In this document: piece after piece, positions 33,148 to 43,213 of the stretch
Numbering within the stretch: position 1 is the first letter of the stretch
Layout of the letters: each line of letters opens with the position of its first letter
Translations under genes and position numbers: made by a program
The notes under the pieces: model-generated
Databases searched by the model: none
What the model was told of the DNA's origin: nothing
The model's input: only the letters and a program-made list of their open reading frames with translations
Assembly: GCA_964392985.1 (NCBI GenBank)
Contig: CAYMSF010000003.1
Span: 1 to 64,000, forward strand
Direction of reading: 5' to 3'
Length of the DNA stretch: 64,000 nt
Origin: CAYMSF01 sp964392985
GTDB lineage: Bacteria; Verrucomicrobiota; Lentisphaeria; Victivallales; Victivallaceae

Positions 33148-35184
33148 TTATGGTATTACCGCGTTTTTGGGCATGAATAACATCATCGAGTGCTGATTTT
33201 TGCTTATTGCCCGTAGCTCATAATAACGGGTTACCCATGAAGGCAAATTCCCGTTGGAAGCAGGAAATGTTGAAATAAAGAGAGGGAGTTTGGAAACGCT
33301 CAGACATTCCATGACTCTGACGTGGTCATCAAAACGCAATAACTCCTCTAGTCCGAAATTAGCAATGCCCGACTTCAATCCAGTTTCAGCGTAGTAAACT
33401 CCCTGCATATGACTTATAATGTTGACCTGATGATAATCTCCGGCATTCTGTAATATAAAACGAATATTCTCTTCAATCGGATTTTTTTCATCAATACTGG
33501 ACAGACTCTCAACCGTGCGCTTTATTCCAGTAGCAATTTTACCGGCATTCAAGCACAATGTTGTTGACGCCAGTATCGTTATAAATAACACCGGCAAGGT
33601 CAAAGCGAGATAATAACGCTGCAATCGACCGGTTTTAATTAGACGGAATAACCGGTCGGCATTTATAAACAATAAAATCAAAGCTGGCCACATTACGGCA
33701 GGAAGGTTAAAAATATGAGATCTCCCCTGATAATAAGCAAATAAACCACTGCCTAGCACGGCCAAAAATAACGACATGCGGCACACCGGTGTAATCTTTC
33801 GTGTACAAAAGCTGTTCAACGCAATAACAATTGTAAAAATATAGACTCCGGCGAAAAAACACCACGCCGCTGGAGGGGGTGGCATCGGCAACATCGCAAA
33901 TCCTGCTTGATAAAAAAGTCTGATGAACTTATTATTGCCAGTAATCGAAGCATTTTCAGGAGTCACCAGAGACAAGAGCAAATATACGGCAATCAACCCG
34001 AGCAACAAACCCGCCGTCAATAAAATTAACTGTTTAAATACGCGGCGGCGTTCAAATGAAAAAATAAATTCAAGCCCACATACTCCAAACGTCGCGACGG
34101 CTAGCGGAATAGCGGAATCAATGTTCCACCATAACCCGAAGCCGGCAATTGCTCCGCACATTATATAAGCAATATTTTTCCCGGATTTTGACGCCATCCA
34201 GAAAGCCATCACCGCCATCGCCGGACAAATAAACCGGACCGGATAGTAGGCAAAATACGGGTCAATATATAAACCATCGCTGTGATTGAGAAAATTCCAC
34301 GCCCCCATAGTCAGGAAAGAGATTAGTGCGGACATTAACACCAACAGTTTATTTTTAAATATCTGAAACATCGTCCATGAAAGCGCATACAATCCAGCAC
34401 AAAAAATTATGCCCATGACAATGGAAATATTTAGCAAGTTCGGTGAAATAATATGAAAGAGGGGAGCCAAAATGCGTGGATAAAAACCGTATTGATGATA
34501 ATCGCTCCAACCGGCAGCGGCCTGCGAGACGGCATAACCAATTATGTTCGGATGGGGTTCCGGATTATTCAGGGATATTCTGTCAAGCGTGTAGATCCGG
34601 CAGCACATCACCTGCACTAGTGGCAGTAATATTAGGGCATAGATTACTGCCGTATTAACCAATGATGGCAGTTTGTTTGTTCTAGACATATAAAAAGCCA
34701 CTACGCTGGAAAACAATAATGCCAATAACCAAAACCAACCGTTATATACCGGACAAAACAGCCACCACAATAAATCTTTACCGCTCAGTAAAAACACCAT
34801 TGCCGCTGATATGACAATTACAAGTGTAAACCACTCCCAATAAAGCAGTTGTCTTGTTAATATGTTCTCTTTTAAAATGTAAACTTGATTAACGAAATGA
34901 GATGCAAAAAAACATACTACCGGAGAGATAATAACGAGAACGATGAAAGTCATCCTTTCCTGAGGTTCAGGATTCAACAGCATCTGTGACGCCGGAACGA
35001 ATTCTCGACGAAGTAGATTTAATTGTTCTAGGCATGGCGGGGCAATCTGATTGAATACAATAACGCCAATGATTGAAAGGCACAATACCGCGATAATTCC
35101 AGCCAGATACTGAAGAGTTATTTCCCGATTAAAATCTTTTTTCACCCTTATTGTCCCCGGTAAAAGATTTATATTTTGGGGCAT
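33148..35184 (-). CDS. Large polytopic membrane protein, GT-C-like, unknown
   Basis: 678 residues with about 12-14 hydrophobic segments spread from residue 27 to about 550, then a soluble C-terminal domain of about 120 residues. I see no clear acidic GT-C motif, although the overall layout (membrane bundle plus C-terminal extracytoplasmic domain) resembles GT-C glycosyltransferases. Between the second and third groups of helices is YAVSQAAAGWSDYHQYGFYPRI. It begins 3 nt after the stop of the MscS-type gene, so the two are co-transcribed. Function is unknown. Confidence 0.7.
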   Translation of the reverse strand: MPQNINLLPGTIRVKKDFNREITLQYLAGIIAVLCLSIIGVIVFNQIAPPCLEQLNLLRREFVPASQMLLNPEPQERMTFIVLVIISPVVCFFASHFVNQVYILKENILTRQLLYWEWFTLVIVISAAMVFLLSGKDLLWWLFCPVYNGWFWLLALLFSSVVAFYMSRTNKLPSLVNTAVIYALILLPLVQVMCCRIYTLDRISLNNPEPHPNIIGYAVSQAAAGWSDYHQYGFYPRILAPLFHIISPNLLNISIVMGIIFCAGLYALSWTMFQIFKNKLLVLMSALISFLTMGAWNFLNHSDGLYIDPYFAYYPVRFICPAMAVMAFWMASKSGKNIAYIMCGAIAGFGLWWNIDSAIPLAVATFGVCGLEFIFSFERRRVFKQLILLTAGLLLGLIAVYLLLSLVTPENASITGNNKFIRLFYQAGFAMLPMPPPPAAWCFFAGVYIFTIVIALNSFCTRKITPVCRMSLFLAVLGSGLFAYYQGRSHIFNLPAVMWPALILLFINADRLFRLIKTGRLQRYYLALTLPVLFITILASTTLCLNAGKIATGIKRTVESLSSIDEKNPIEENIRFILQNAGDYHQVNIISHMQGVYYAETGLKSGIANFGLEELLRFDDHVRVMECLSVSKLPLFISTFPASNGNLPSWVTRYYELRAISKNQHSMMLFMPKNAVIP

Positions 35185-35187
35185 AAT

Positions 35188-37566
35188 TTAAATCTTTTTA
35201 ATTTCCTGTACTGAATTTATATTAGCGATATGAATATCCAGCTGCGGAAACGCAATTACTATATTATTTTCGCGAAAAAGACGGTCTATTTCCTCCCGTA
35301 TGTCGCTCTGACATTGTCCTGCTCTGCTTATGTCCCTGAACCATACCCGCAAAATAAAAACCAGTTCACTTGCACCAAAATCATTAAAAAGGACTTTGGG
35401 TGCAGGGGTTTTTAAAATATCTTCATGACTGGCGGCGATATCGAACAAGGTTTTTTTTACCAGGTCAATATCCGACCCATACTCAACGCCAATCTTAATA
35501 TCTTTTCTGATAATTCGTCCGGACAATGTCCAGTTTTTAAAATTTTTGGACACAACGACAGAGTTCGGCAAATTGATTACGGCGTCATCAAACGTCTTCA
35601 CCACGGTAGCACGAATACTTATTTTCTGCACTGTGCCCCAGGTTCCATCAAACTCAATAATATCTCCATTACGAACTTCTTTTCCCACAAGTAGAATCAC
35701 ACCGCATACAAAGTTCTCAATAATATCACGTAAACCAAATCCTATGCCCATACTCATACCACCAATGATAACGAGGATGCTTGAATAATCAACATCAAAA
35801 AGCAGCAGCACGAACACTATATAAATAAACCATATACAATATGTGCCCAAGGTTAAAAATGATGCCATTATGCCCATATTCGCCTGCTCACTGTATGCGA
35901 TACGAATAATATTTTTCGCGGTGGAGATGAAAAAGTAAATCAACAGTCCGGCAATTAGTGAAAACACTATATCCCGGATGGTAATTTTTAATGAAGAAAA
36001 ATCCGGACATAAATTTGTCACCAGACATTTTTCCAACATATCCTGCATATTAAACATGGTTGATGTCCAGTACGCGAGTCCGCCAATCAGCGCTATCCAT
36101 ATCAACGGAAGAGCAATAGTCATAATAAACGATGCGACAATCTGACGATGCGTAGTGTCCGGCTTGAATCTTGCCACTAGAATCGTAATTGACGCTCCAA
36201 GTTGAATTCCGATAGCCGCCAGAAACCAGATCATAGTAATTGAAAACGCCAGATAAGCATAACCAAGCGACGCCGCGATAACAGAAAACAGCGCAATGAA
36301 AATTGTCAAAATTCCCAGTACTCGATCCAGTATTTGCATCTTGTGGCGAAGCAATACATATATTGTCGCAATGACTACGGGAATATTTGCTATTGTCCAG
36401 ATAAAAATCAATGGCCTGAACGTAACTACCATCGTCCACAGAATGTTGCCGAGGATATACAATAGCAACAATGGCAAATAAAGCCGGAAAACCGCGCCAT
36501 AATACTCCGATTTCAATCTTATTCCCAGCGTAAGCATTACTACTGCAATACCAAAAAATACCATCGCCAAGCGCAAAAACATCCCGAACTCAACTGCACT
36601 CAACCAGAAATAACTTGCGCCAAATAGCAAGGCAAGACCAAGGCATGTCCAACCAACGCTGAATACCCATATTTTTTGCTGCCACCAATAAACCATTCCC
36701 AGTTTTTCCAACCTGCGAAATATCCGATGTCCCATAAAAACATGAAAAATTCCACCCAAAATTGCCAACAAGATAAATTTCACCCAGAACGACAGTTGAT
36801 TGGGCAATTGATACTTCAAGTGAGATGGAACATCAACCATCCACAAATAAAGTCCGTAATGCAGCGTCGGCAAGACATTTATAATATTAGCATGAGGCTT
36901 CAAAAAAATATTTTTAAAAATCTCTTCATTCCGTGTATTTGCCTCTTTCATGACCCGTGTCAATTCTTCCTGCAAATGCTTCGATGCATCAAAAGCAGCA
37001 TTCATTTTTTGTGTACATTCATTCATCGATGCGATGAACTGACACAAATGTTTATGCGCCTGATTCTTGCGTGCGAGCGATTCTTTGTCCAAGTACTTGT
37101 CATTAACCTGCTCCAACAACCTTTTCAAATGCGCATTCCGCTCACTCTCGTTTTGATACATTTTTGAGAGCCGTTGGAATACCTCTATTTCACCGTAAAA
37201 ATAGCGCTCAAGATCACTAATTTGTTTACTGTACATTGAGGTGGAAATCCCAAGAATTGCATTCTCGCGCTGTTCCCAAAGCAAAAAATTCAACTCGCTG
37301 CAACGTCGTTCCACCTTATCGCACGTTTCCTGAAATTCCTTAATGCGCGTTCCAGACAATTCCTGTGCGGCAACAATCAATGCCGGAAGGTTATTCATCG
37401 AATTGTCAAGCATTTTAACAATGTTCGGCCAACGTTCCCGTTCGCTTCCTTCTTCAATACCACATTGAGCAATTGTTGAAACGGAAAACCATAAACATGC
37501 AATCATTCCGGCAACACCGGAACTCCGCAGTATACAACTCGGTAAAACTTTCAGCAATAAACCCAT
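35188..37566 (-). CDS. Large MscS-family mechanosensitive channel
   Basis: 792 residues. A signal peptide (about 1-34) and a helical, coiled-coil-rich periplasmic region (about 40-220) come first. Eight to ten membrane helices follow (about 250-600). The MscS core has the pore helix GGMSMGIGFGLRDIIENFVCGVILL, GDIIEFDGTWGTVQKISIRATVVKT, NLPNSVVVSKNFKNWT and a C-terminal beta/alpha vestibule to the end. The size and layout match MscK/MscM-like channels, which release solutes on hypo-osmotic shock. The ribosome site GAGG lies 6 nt before the ATG. Confidence 0.9.
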   Translation of the reverse strand: MGLLLKVLPSCILRSSGVAGMIACLWFSVSTIAQCGIEEGSERERWPNIVKMLDNSMNNLPALIVAAQELSGTRIKEFQETCDKVERRCSELNFLLWEQRENAILGISTSMYSKQISDLERYFYGEIEVFQRLSKMYQNESERNAHLKRLLEQVNDKYLDKESLARKNQAHKHLCQFIASMNECTQKMNAAFDASKHLQEELTRVMKEANTRNEEIFKNIFLKPHANIINVLPTLHYGLYLWMVDVPSHLKYQLPNQLSFWVKFILLAILGGIFHVFMGHRIFRRLEKLGMVYWWQQKIWVFSVGWTCLGLALLFGASYFWLSAVEFGMFLRLAMVFFGIAVVMLTLGIRLKSEYYGAVFRLYLPLLLLYILGNILWTMVVTFRPLIFIWTIANIPVVIATIYVLLRHKMQILDRVLGILTIFIALFSVIAASLGYAYLAFSITMIWFLAAIGIQLGASITILVARFKPDTTHRQIVASFIMTIALPLIWIALIGGLAYWTSTMFNMQDMLEKCLVTNLCPDFSSLKITIRDIVFSLIAGLLIYFFISTAKNIIRIAYSEQANMGIMASFLTLGTYCIWFIYIVFVLLLFDVDYSSILVIIGGMSMGIGFGLRDIIENFVCGVILLVGKEVRNGDIIEFDGTWGTVQKISIRATVVKTFDDAVINLPNSVVVSKNFKNWTLSGRIIRKDIKIGVEYGSDIDLVKKTLFDIAASHEDILKTPAPKVLFNDFGASELVFILRVWFRDISRAGQCQSDIREEIDRLFRENNIVIAFPQLDIHIANINSVQEIKKI

Positions 37567-37582
37567 ATTATGCCTCGTAATA

Positions 37583-37610
37583 ATTATATCAAATCTCTAT
37601 CGTTATTCAA
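37583..37610 (-). promoter_or_regulatory. Promoter of the MscS-type channel gene
   Basis: On the minus strand TTGAAT (37610-37605), 16 bp, TATAAT (37588-37583). The -10 is a perfect consensus, but the start would fall about 10 nt from the ATG, right at the ribosome site. Either the leader is extremely short or transcription also enters from further upstream. Confidence 0.4.
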
Positions 37611-37824
37611 TTGATACGCAATTGCCCAATATATCCGTTTTGTTACTCAAGTTGAATTTTCACCATTTATTAATTATCTGAGTATTTCAAAATAAATAAG
37701 ACTGTCTCTTTAAATCAATAATTATAAATTCTGAGCGTGATAAAATACCGCTGCTTTGTCTCAAATTCCAGTAATAACTTATTTTAGCCACAGAAGATTG
37801 CGCCTTTTGTTCTTAATTGTTTTT

Positions 37825-38757
37825 TCATGCCGGTATCTCAGGCAGTGGGAATTTGACATTCTCATCGATAACTCTGCATTCCTGCGGTGGAGCCCAACCC
37901 TTGTCTTCTAAAAACTTTACCGCTCTTTCCACTAGACATTCCGGAGCAGATGCGCCAGCGGAAATACCAATATTTGCTGCGCCAGACAGCAAGTCCGGGG
38001 ACAAATCCGAAAGACCATCAATCAAAACAGCCCTCGCCCCGCAACCCTCTGCCACCTCGCGTAAACGATTAGAATTAGAGCTGTTACGAGAACCAACAAT
38101 AAGAACGATACTGCAACTATTGCATAAAGCCCTTACCGCATTTTGACGGTTCTGAGTAGCATAACAAATATCATTCCCTCCTATAATATCGGGAAAACGA
38201 TGATGCAGTTCCTCTATAATTTTTATAGTTTCGTCAATACTCAATGTAGTTTGAGTCAAATAAGCAAGATGTTCATCATCTTTCAACTCGGGCAAACTCC
38301 GGACATCGTCAATATTCTCTACTACAGCATACGTTGAATTCAGTTGTCCCATGGTGCCAATGATTTCCGGATGGCCACGATGACCGATGAGAATAATCTT
38401 ATTCCCCAAATTTTGCAGTTGAATTGCTTTTTGATGATTTTTTTTAACCAGGGGGCAAGTAGCATCAATAACTCGGAGATTCCGCTTTTTCGCCATATCT
38501 TCAACAGAAGTTGGTACCCCGTGTGCGCTGAAAATAAGCGTACTGCCTGATGGAACCAAACTGATGTCCTCAACAAAAATCACACCACGCTCCCGTAAAT
38601 CGTCGACTACATATTCATTGTGAACAATCTCATGCAAAACATATACAGAACGACCGTATTGCCGCAAAGCTTGTTCTACAGTGTCCAGCGCCCGGCGAAC
38701 GCCGGCGCAAAAACCACGAGGATAAGCGAGAAATAGATTTTTACTCTTTATGTTCAT
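37825..38757 (-). CDS. ispH: 4-hydroxy-3-methylbut-2-enyl diphosphate reductase IspH
   Basis: 310 residues. This is the last step of the MEP pathway, making IPP and DMAPP with a [4Fe-4S] cluster. The three cluster cysteines are Cys17 (RGFCAGV), Cys101 (DATCPLV) and Cys198 (NDICYATQNRQ). The substrate-binding histidines are in HEIVHNEYV and FSAHGVP, and the TQTTLS stretch is also present. It starts 18 nt after the ruvC stop on the same strand. The short N terminus is normal for bacterial IspH without the S1 fusion. Confidence 0.96.
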   Translation of the reverse strand: MNIKSKNLFLAYPRGFCAGVRRALDTVEQALRQYGRSVYVLHEIVHNEYVVDDLRERGVIFVEDISLVPSGSTLIFSAHGVPTSVEDMAKKRNLRVIDATCPLVKKNHQKAIQLQNLGNKIILIGHRGHPEIIGTMGQLNSTYAVVENIDDVRSLPELKDDEHLAYLTQTTLSIDETIKIIEELHHRFPDIIGGNDICYATQNRQNAVRALCNSCSIVLIVGSRNSSNSNRLREVAEGCGARAVLIDGLSDLSPDLLSGAANIGISAGASAPECLVERAVKFLEDKGWAPPQECRVIDENVKFPLPEIPA

Positions 38758-38775
38758 AAAACTTTAAAGTTTGAT

Positions 38776-39285
38776 TTATAACTGCGGCGGTAACAACATA
38801 CCCAATCCCGGACGCATTGCAACTTGTCCATGGCACAGAGCCAAAGATAGCGCATCGGTTGAATCAAGCGGAATATCCTTCACACTTATATTAAAAGCTG
38901 CAGCCATCATTGCCGCCACCTGTTCTTTAGATGCCGCACCATTACCTACGGCGGCGCGTTTAGCGTTACGCGGGGAATAAGCATAAGCTGGAATATTGTT
39001 CTCAGCAAGGACGGTAAGAATAGCGCCTCTGGCCATTCCAAGAATGATTAAAGTTTTGACGTTTTTGCCGAAAAATGGTTCTTCTATTGAAGCGGCATCA
39101 GGCTTGAAAGTGTTAACAAGTTCTCTAATCCCTCCTGCCAGACGCAACAGGCATTCACAATGAGTCAACTTTTGATGATTCTTGATAATGCCGCAATCAA
39201 CAATCAATGCGCGATCAGGCGACTGCATTTCAATCACACCGTATCCGGTGCATCTGATCGCTGGATCTATACCAAGAATTATCAT
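38776..39285 (-). CDS. ruvC: Holliday junction resolvase RuvC
   Basis: 169 residues. The acidic active site is visible: Asp7 in ILGIDPAIRCTGYG, Glu68 in ASIEEPFFGKN, and Asp141/Asp144 in DSTDALSLALCH. RuvC cuts four-way DNA junctions moved by RuvAB. It is downstream of yebC, the classic order in many bacteria, but ruvA and ruvB do not follow; ispH does. A Cys-rich small gene is interposed between yebC and ruvC. Confidence 0.95.
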   Translation of the reverse strand: MIILGIDPAIRCTGYGVIEMQSPDRALIVDCGIIKNHQKLTHCECLLRLAGGIRELVNTFKPDAASIEEPFFGKNVKTLIILGMARGAILTVLAENNIPAYAYSPRNAKRAAVGNGAASKEQVAAMMAAAFNISVKDIPLDSTDALSLALCHGQVAMRPGLGMLLPPQL

Positions 39286-39396
39286 CCTGTAAACCGCATT
39301 TAAAGCCTGTTTCTCTAGTTATTCAACCTACACAAACAACACATTTATCAGGCAGAAAGATGCCTTATTTCATCTTTTGACACAAACTTAAAATGT

Positions 39397-39675
39397 TTAT
39401 TTTTCATCATTGTGTCGTTCGAGAGACGCAACAAGGTGTTTTGTTTTATCAAACTTATCCCAAAAATTATGGTCTGGTCTATCCTCTGACACTTTAAGCT
39501 CCATCTGCTGAGTTAATTCCCGCACCATGGGACGGAGAACATCTTGAACGCATTCAGGAAGATGTCGCTTGTGCGACAGATGATTTTGAACACACAACAC
39601 ACAATTTCCCAAAATAGGACATTCCGTCTGTGTGCATGGACAATGCTTGTTGACAGAAACTTTATGATCTTTCAT
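39397..39675 (-). CDS. Small Cys/His-rich protein (DUF6485-like)
   Basis: 92 residues. The N-terminal half has six cysteines (12, 14, 19, 25, 28, 42) and three histidines in CPC...CPILGNCVLCVQNHLSHKRHLPEC. This resembles a family of short cytosolic metal-binding proteins in anaerobes and PVC bacteria (DUF6485-type). The C-terminal half is helical and highly charged. The function is unknown; zinc or cluster binding is likely. GGAG lies 9 nt before the ATG. It lies between yebC and ruvC on the same strand. Confidence 0.75.
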   Translation of the reverse strand: MKDHKVSVNKHCPCTQTECPILGNCVLCVQNHLSHKRHLPECVQDVLRPMVRELTQQMELKVSEDRPDHNFWDKFDKTKHLVASLERHNDEK

Positions 39676-39761
39676 TATCGCGACTCCGGGTCAATTCCGG
39701 CAAATCCACCCAAATTGCTTAAAATGCCGCGACCATCACTGAGAATTAGAACCGTATTAAG

Positions 39762-40523
39762 CTAATTGCCTTCTGCGTTAAGCTCTTCGAGGATTTCCGG
39801 CGCAATATTACTGTTGTTATGGACATTTTGCACGTCATCTAAATCTTCGAGTTTGTCAATCATACGGAGTACCTGACGCGCAAGGTCAATATCATTTATG
39901 TCAGCAGAGTTTTCCGGTTTCTGCATCAATTCCGCTTCTTCAGTTTTAATACCGGCATCAGCCAGTGCCTTGGAAACAGATTCAAAACATTCCGGTGGTC
40001 CCCATATTTCCGCAATATCCTCTTCCACTTCGATGTCTTCGGCTCCAGCATCAAGCACGATATCCATCAATTTGCCTTCGTCAGCGTCAGCTCCGGTAAC
40101 CACAAAATGAGCCTTACGGTGAAACATCCAGCTAACCGCGCCCGAGCCGGCAAGATTACCATTGCTACGGTCAAACACCATTCTGACTTCGCTGGTGGAA
40201 CGATTGCGGTTGTCGGTAAGACATTCAACCTTGAATGCCACTCCGCCCGGTCCATAGCCCTCGTAAACTATCTCTTCATAATTTACATCGCCAAGTTCAC
40301 CGCAACCTTTTTTAATCGCACGCTCGATATTTACATTAGGCATATTTGACGCCTTTGCGGCGGTCAATGCCGCACGCAACCGCGGATTTGCTTCAGCGTC
40401 GCCACCGCCAAGCTTGGCGGCCACCATGATTTCCTTGCCAATTCTGGAGAAAATCTTACCCTTTTTCTTATCTGTTGCGGCTTTTTTATGCTTAATATTT
40501 GCCCATTTACTATGACCTGACAT
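39762..40523 (-). CDS. yebC: YebC/PmpR family regulatory or translation factor
   Basis: 253 residues. The N terminus SGHSKWANIKHKKAATDKK is the family signature, followed by FSRIGKEIMVAAKLGG, NIERAIKKG and IVYEGYGPGGVAFKVECLTDN. YebC proteins were annotated as DNA-binding regulators; recent work links several to relief of ribosome stalling at proline-rich stretches. It is slightly longer than E. coli YebC (246). Confidence 0.96.
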   Translation of the reverse strand: MSGHSKWANIKHKKAATDKKKGKIFSRIGKEIMVAAKLGGGDAEANPRLRAALTAAKASNMPNVNIERAIKKGCGELGDVNYEEIVYEGYGPGGVAFKVECLTDNRNRSTSEVRMVFDRSNGNLAGSGAVSWMFHRKAHFVVTGADADEGKLMDIVLDAGAEDIEVEEDIAEIWGPPECFESVSKALADAGIKTEEAELMQKPENSADINDIDLARQVLRMIDKLEDLDDVQNVHNNSNIAPEILEELNAEGN

Positions 40524-40679
40524 ATCAACCTCGGGGTTAAATTTATATTTTGTACTAAATAAATTACTAGCAATTCACGAACAGTTCAACCTGAATGATA
40601 TTTTTTTTCAGAGTTTTGAAGTAATTTTTAGAATAATCGCACTGGTTACTGTGAAATATTTCATGAATATCTGAAATTA

Positions 40680-41393
40680 TTATGATTTCAGAATGCGGTA
40701 TTTGCGATTGAAAAATACTTCAGCAATCTTCCACGAATCGCGAATGGTACGGAAATGTGAGCGCGTTGTGCCACGATCATAAATTGCATTAATCGAAATT
40801 TCATTAATGGGATAGGCTTTAGAAACAATACAGGAAAGCAAAACTTCCAGTTCGTAATCAAATCCGTTCGGCTTAATCAGAATCAATTCATCAAGCCACT
40901 CTCCGGGAATACCGCGCAAGCCTGTTTGAGAATCCTTTAACGTTGCTCCGGTAAATATCTTTAATAAAGTCAGAGCCAAACTATTGCCTATTCGTTTCTT
41001 CAATGGTATATGACCATTCTTTATCGTCCGCACTCCAAGGACAAACTGCCTGGAATTTTCCTGCATGGCAATATAAACTTTACGAATATCCTCGGGCAGA
41101 TGTTGACCGTCGGCATCAGCAGTTACAATAGCAGTATCGGGATAGCGACGTATCGCATGTTTAAATGCCGTTTTTAACGCTGCCCCCTTGCCACGGTTAA
41201 ACTCGTGACACAGTATATCAACCCTGTCAAATATCTCCAGCGCATCAAAGTATTCCCGATAACGTGGTCCGGAACCATCATCCACGACAATAATCCGGCA
41301 ACAGGGATCCTCAAGCAGTTTGCCAACGAGTCGCAGCATGGTTTTATCTGGCTCAAAGGCCGGAACTACGATAACCGGATTCAATGTGCACAC
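40680..41393 (-). CDS. GT2 glycosyltransferase, dolichyl-phosphate-mannose-synthase-like
   Basis: 237 residues. GT-A motifs: VIVVPAFEPDKTM, IIVVDDGSG (38-40 the acidic pair), HEFNRGKGAALKTAF and TADADGQHLPED (DxD). Then TGLRGIP and GFDYELEVLLS. The pattern fits polyprenyl-phosphate glycosyl transfer (DPM1-like), which supplies lipid-linked donors for GT-C enzymes; several GT-C-like genes are in this window, so such a donor role is plausible. It has no C-terminal membrane helices. Confidence 0.88.
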   Translation of the reverse strand: MCTLNPVIVVPAFEPDKTMLRLVGKLLEDPCCRIIVVDDGSGPRYREYFDALEIFDRVDILCHEFNRGKGAALKTAFKHAIRRYPDTAIVTADADGQHLPEDIRKVYIAMQENSRQFVLGVRTIKNGHIPLKKRIGNSLALTLLKIFTGATLKDSQTGLRGIPGEWLDELILIKPNGFDYELEVLLSCIVSKAYPINEISINAIYDRGTTRSHFRTIRDSWKIAEVFFNRKYRILKS

Positions 41394-41645
41394 CCCTTAA
41401 GGTTAGTTTTCAAGCAGTTCACCGTAACAAATCATAACCTGAAAAAACAACACGGTAACAAGATAACTCAATACTCTTTTTTTTCAACCCGGATTAGGTC
41501 TGCAAATAAGATAATTAACTAATCGGGAATCACAACGTTATATAATCAACCAATACGCTTAAAACCTCATAACCAAATTCATCATTTATAAATATGCATC
41601 AAATATTTACCGGACAGCAGACTTAATTAATGTTGAGACGATAAT

Positions 41646-42719
41646 TCAACTATGCCCCTGTGATTGTCCCGATTTCTGCTCCAGAGCCCACTGAATCGTT
41701 CGCCTAAGTGCTGTTTCCATCCCGAATTCAAGTGTCAAGCCCAGTTCAGCAATAGCACGCTTAACGTCAGGAACATATCTCGGCGGTAGAACCTCGGTAA
41801 GAGGAGTTTTCAGCGTTTTAATAACGTGTTGACCACCGAAACCACGGTTAACGGCTTTGGCTAAACTGGCAATAGAAACCGGATGAGACGATCCAACGTT
41901 GTACGCCCGTCCGGTCTTCCCGGTTAGTAGTATTGTCCACAGCCAGACTGTCAAATCGACTGCGTACATATAGGAACGGAATGGTCTGCCATCACCGGTA
42001 ATCAAAATCTCGCGATTCTCCAAACAGTCGTTAATAAAATTGCCAACTGCATAATGTGAATCAAATGGAAGATACGGACCGACAAAGGAAAAACAACGCG
42101 CGGCAGTGCACCCCAAACCGCACATCGCCGCATATTCCTGACAAAGACGCTCTGCATGAAGTTTTCCGCGGCCATAAGAGGAATCGGGCTGAAAATTAGG
42201 ATCATTAATAAACTCTTCAGGAATATTCGGCAAATTCGGCGGTTGCGTACCATAAACAGCTCCATCGCTTATAAACAGCATCCGTTTAACCTTGGACGCA
42301 ACCGAAAAATCAAGAACCCGTCTGGTTCCTTCGAGAATAACTGAATACATTTCTTCCGGATGCTCAATCGCCAATTTTGCACTGGACTCGGTGGCACCAT
42401 GAATTACATAATCGAACTGTCCGGGTGGAAAAGTGAAATTACGAATGTCGCCTTTAGTAAACGATAAGTTTGGCAACTTTGAATACTGAGGAAAGTTTGA
42501 TAAAAATTTGTCAGGGTCACGTGACAAAACTATCAGATCCGCCTGCAAATTAAGTTTTGCGTTAGCGTCGAGGAAGGAGTCCAACAACCATTTGCCAAAA
42601 AAACCAGTGCCGCCGGTAATAAAAATTCGTCGTCGTCGCAATTTTTCCATAACCGGCGCCAACCTTTTTAAAACATTGGCCAAATCTTCATTAAACAGTC
42701 TGGTCATTCTACTCATCAC
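41646..42719 (-). CDS. NAD-dependent epimerase/dehydratase (SDR)
   Basis: 357 residues. An extended SDR with the Rossmann motif ITGGTGFFGKWLL (GGTGFFG 36-42), HGATESS, the catalytic Ser in FISDGAVYG and Tyr-x3-Lys in SYGRGKLHAERL (Tyr182, Lys186). The C-terminal part has SYMYAVDLTVWLW and AYNVGSSHPVSI, typical of nucleotide-sugar epimerases and dehydratases. The exact sugar is unknown. There is an N-terminal extension of about 30 residues. It lies between a GT2 gene and a GtrA gene, with a surface-glycan context. Confidence 0.88.
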   Translation of the reverse strand: MMSRMTRLFNEDLANVLKRLAPVMEKLRRRRIFITGGTGFFGKWLLDSFLDANAKLNLQADLIVLSRDPDKFLSNFPQYSKLPNLSFTKGDIRNFTFPPGQFDYVIHGATESSAKLAIEHPEEMYSVILEGTRRVLDFSVASKVKRMLFISDGAVYGTQPPNLPNIPEEFINDPNFQPDSSYGRGKLHAERLCQEYAAMCGLGCTAARCFSFVGPYLPFDSHYAVGNFINDCLENREILITGDGRPFRSYMYAVDLTVWLWTILLTGKTGRAYNVGSSHPVSIASLAKAVNRGFGGQHVIKTLKTPLTEVLPPRYVPDVKRAIAELGLTLEFGMETALRRTIQWALEQKSGQSQGHS

Positions 42720-42790
42720 CTCATTAGGTTAGTACAGACATTTGTAACTTTTATACACTATTATACAATATAATTATTTTGACTCTGGCA

Positions 42791-43213
42791 TTAAACTTTT
42801 CCACCAAATGAATATCTGCGATGACTGATATAGCTGCAAACCGTTGTAATTGCCACGCAGAAGAACTGGCTTGTAATCGGGCTTAGAGCACACCCGTCAA
42901 CCAAAATAAACATAATCAAAAAACCCAGCAGCATTGTGCCGCCATATACCACATAAAACCGGAAATATTCCCGTAAAACATTTCCCCTGGTTTTGAAAAC
43001 AAACAACTTATAACAAATATACGCATTAGTAATTGCTAGAATATTAGACGGAATCAACAAAACAAGATAATTGACATATTCATGCAACCATTCATAAAGC
43101 AATACATAAATCCCCACGCCGAATACCGTGTTCCACCCTCCTGTAATCAAAAAACGAGTTATTCTATAAAACTCAACACGATGTTGATAATACTTTTCAC
43201 GGACATATTTCAT
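42791..43213 (-). CDS. GtrA family membrane protein
   Basis: 140 residues with four membrane helices. RFLITGGWNTVFGVGIYVLLY and the conserved NAYICYKLFVFK between helices 2 and 3 define the family, ending YISHRRYSFGG. GtrA proteins are linked with flipping or use of polyprenyl-phosphate sugars. It is upstream of the epimerase gene on the same strand, so glycan donors for the GT-C genes are a reasonable link. Confidence 0.92.
   Translation of the reverse strand: MKYVREKYYQHRVEFYRITRFLITGGWNTVFGVGIYVLLYEWLHEYVNYLVLLIPSNILAITNAYICYKLFVFKTRGNVLREYFRFYVVYGGTMLLGFLIMFILVDGCALSPITSQFFCVAITTVCSYISHRRYSFGGKV

Noticed and set aside
36676..37167. 163-codon ORF antisense to the MscS-type gene
   Set aside because: The opposite strand has clear family motifs; this frame is rich in Gln/Phe/His runs typical of a shadow.
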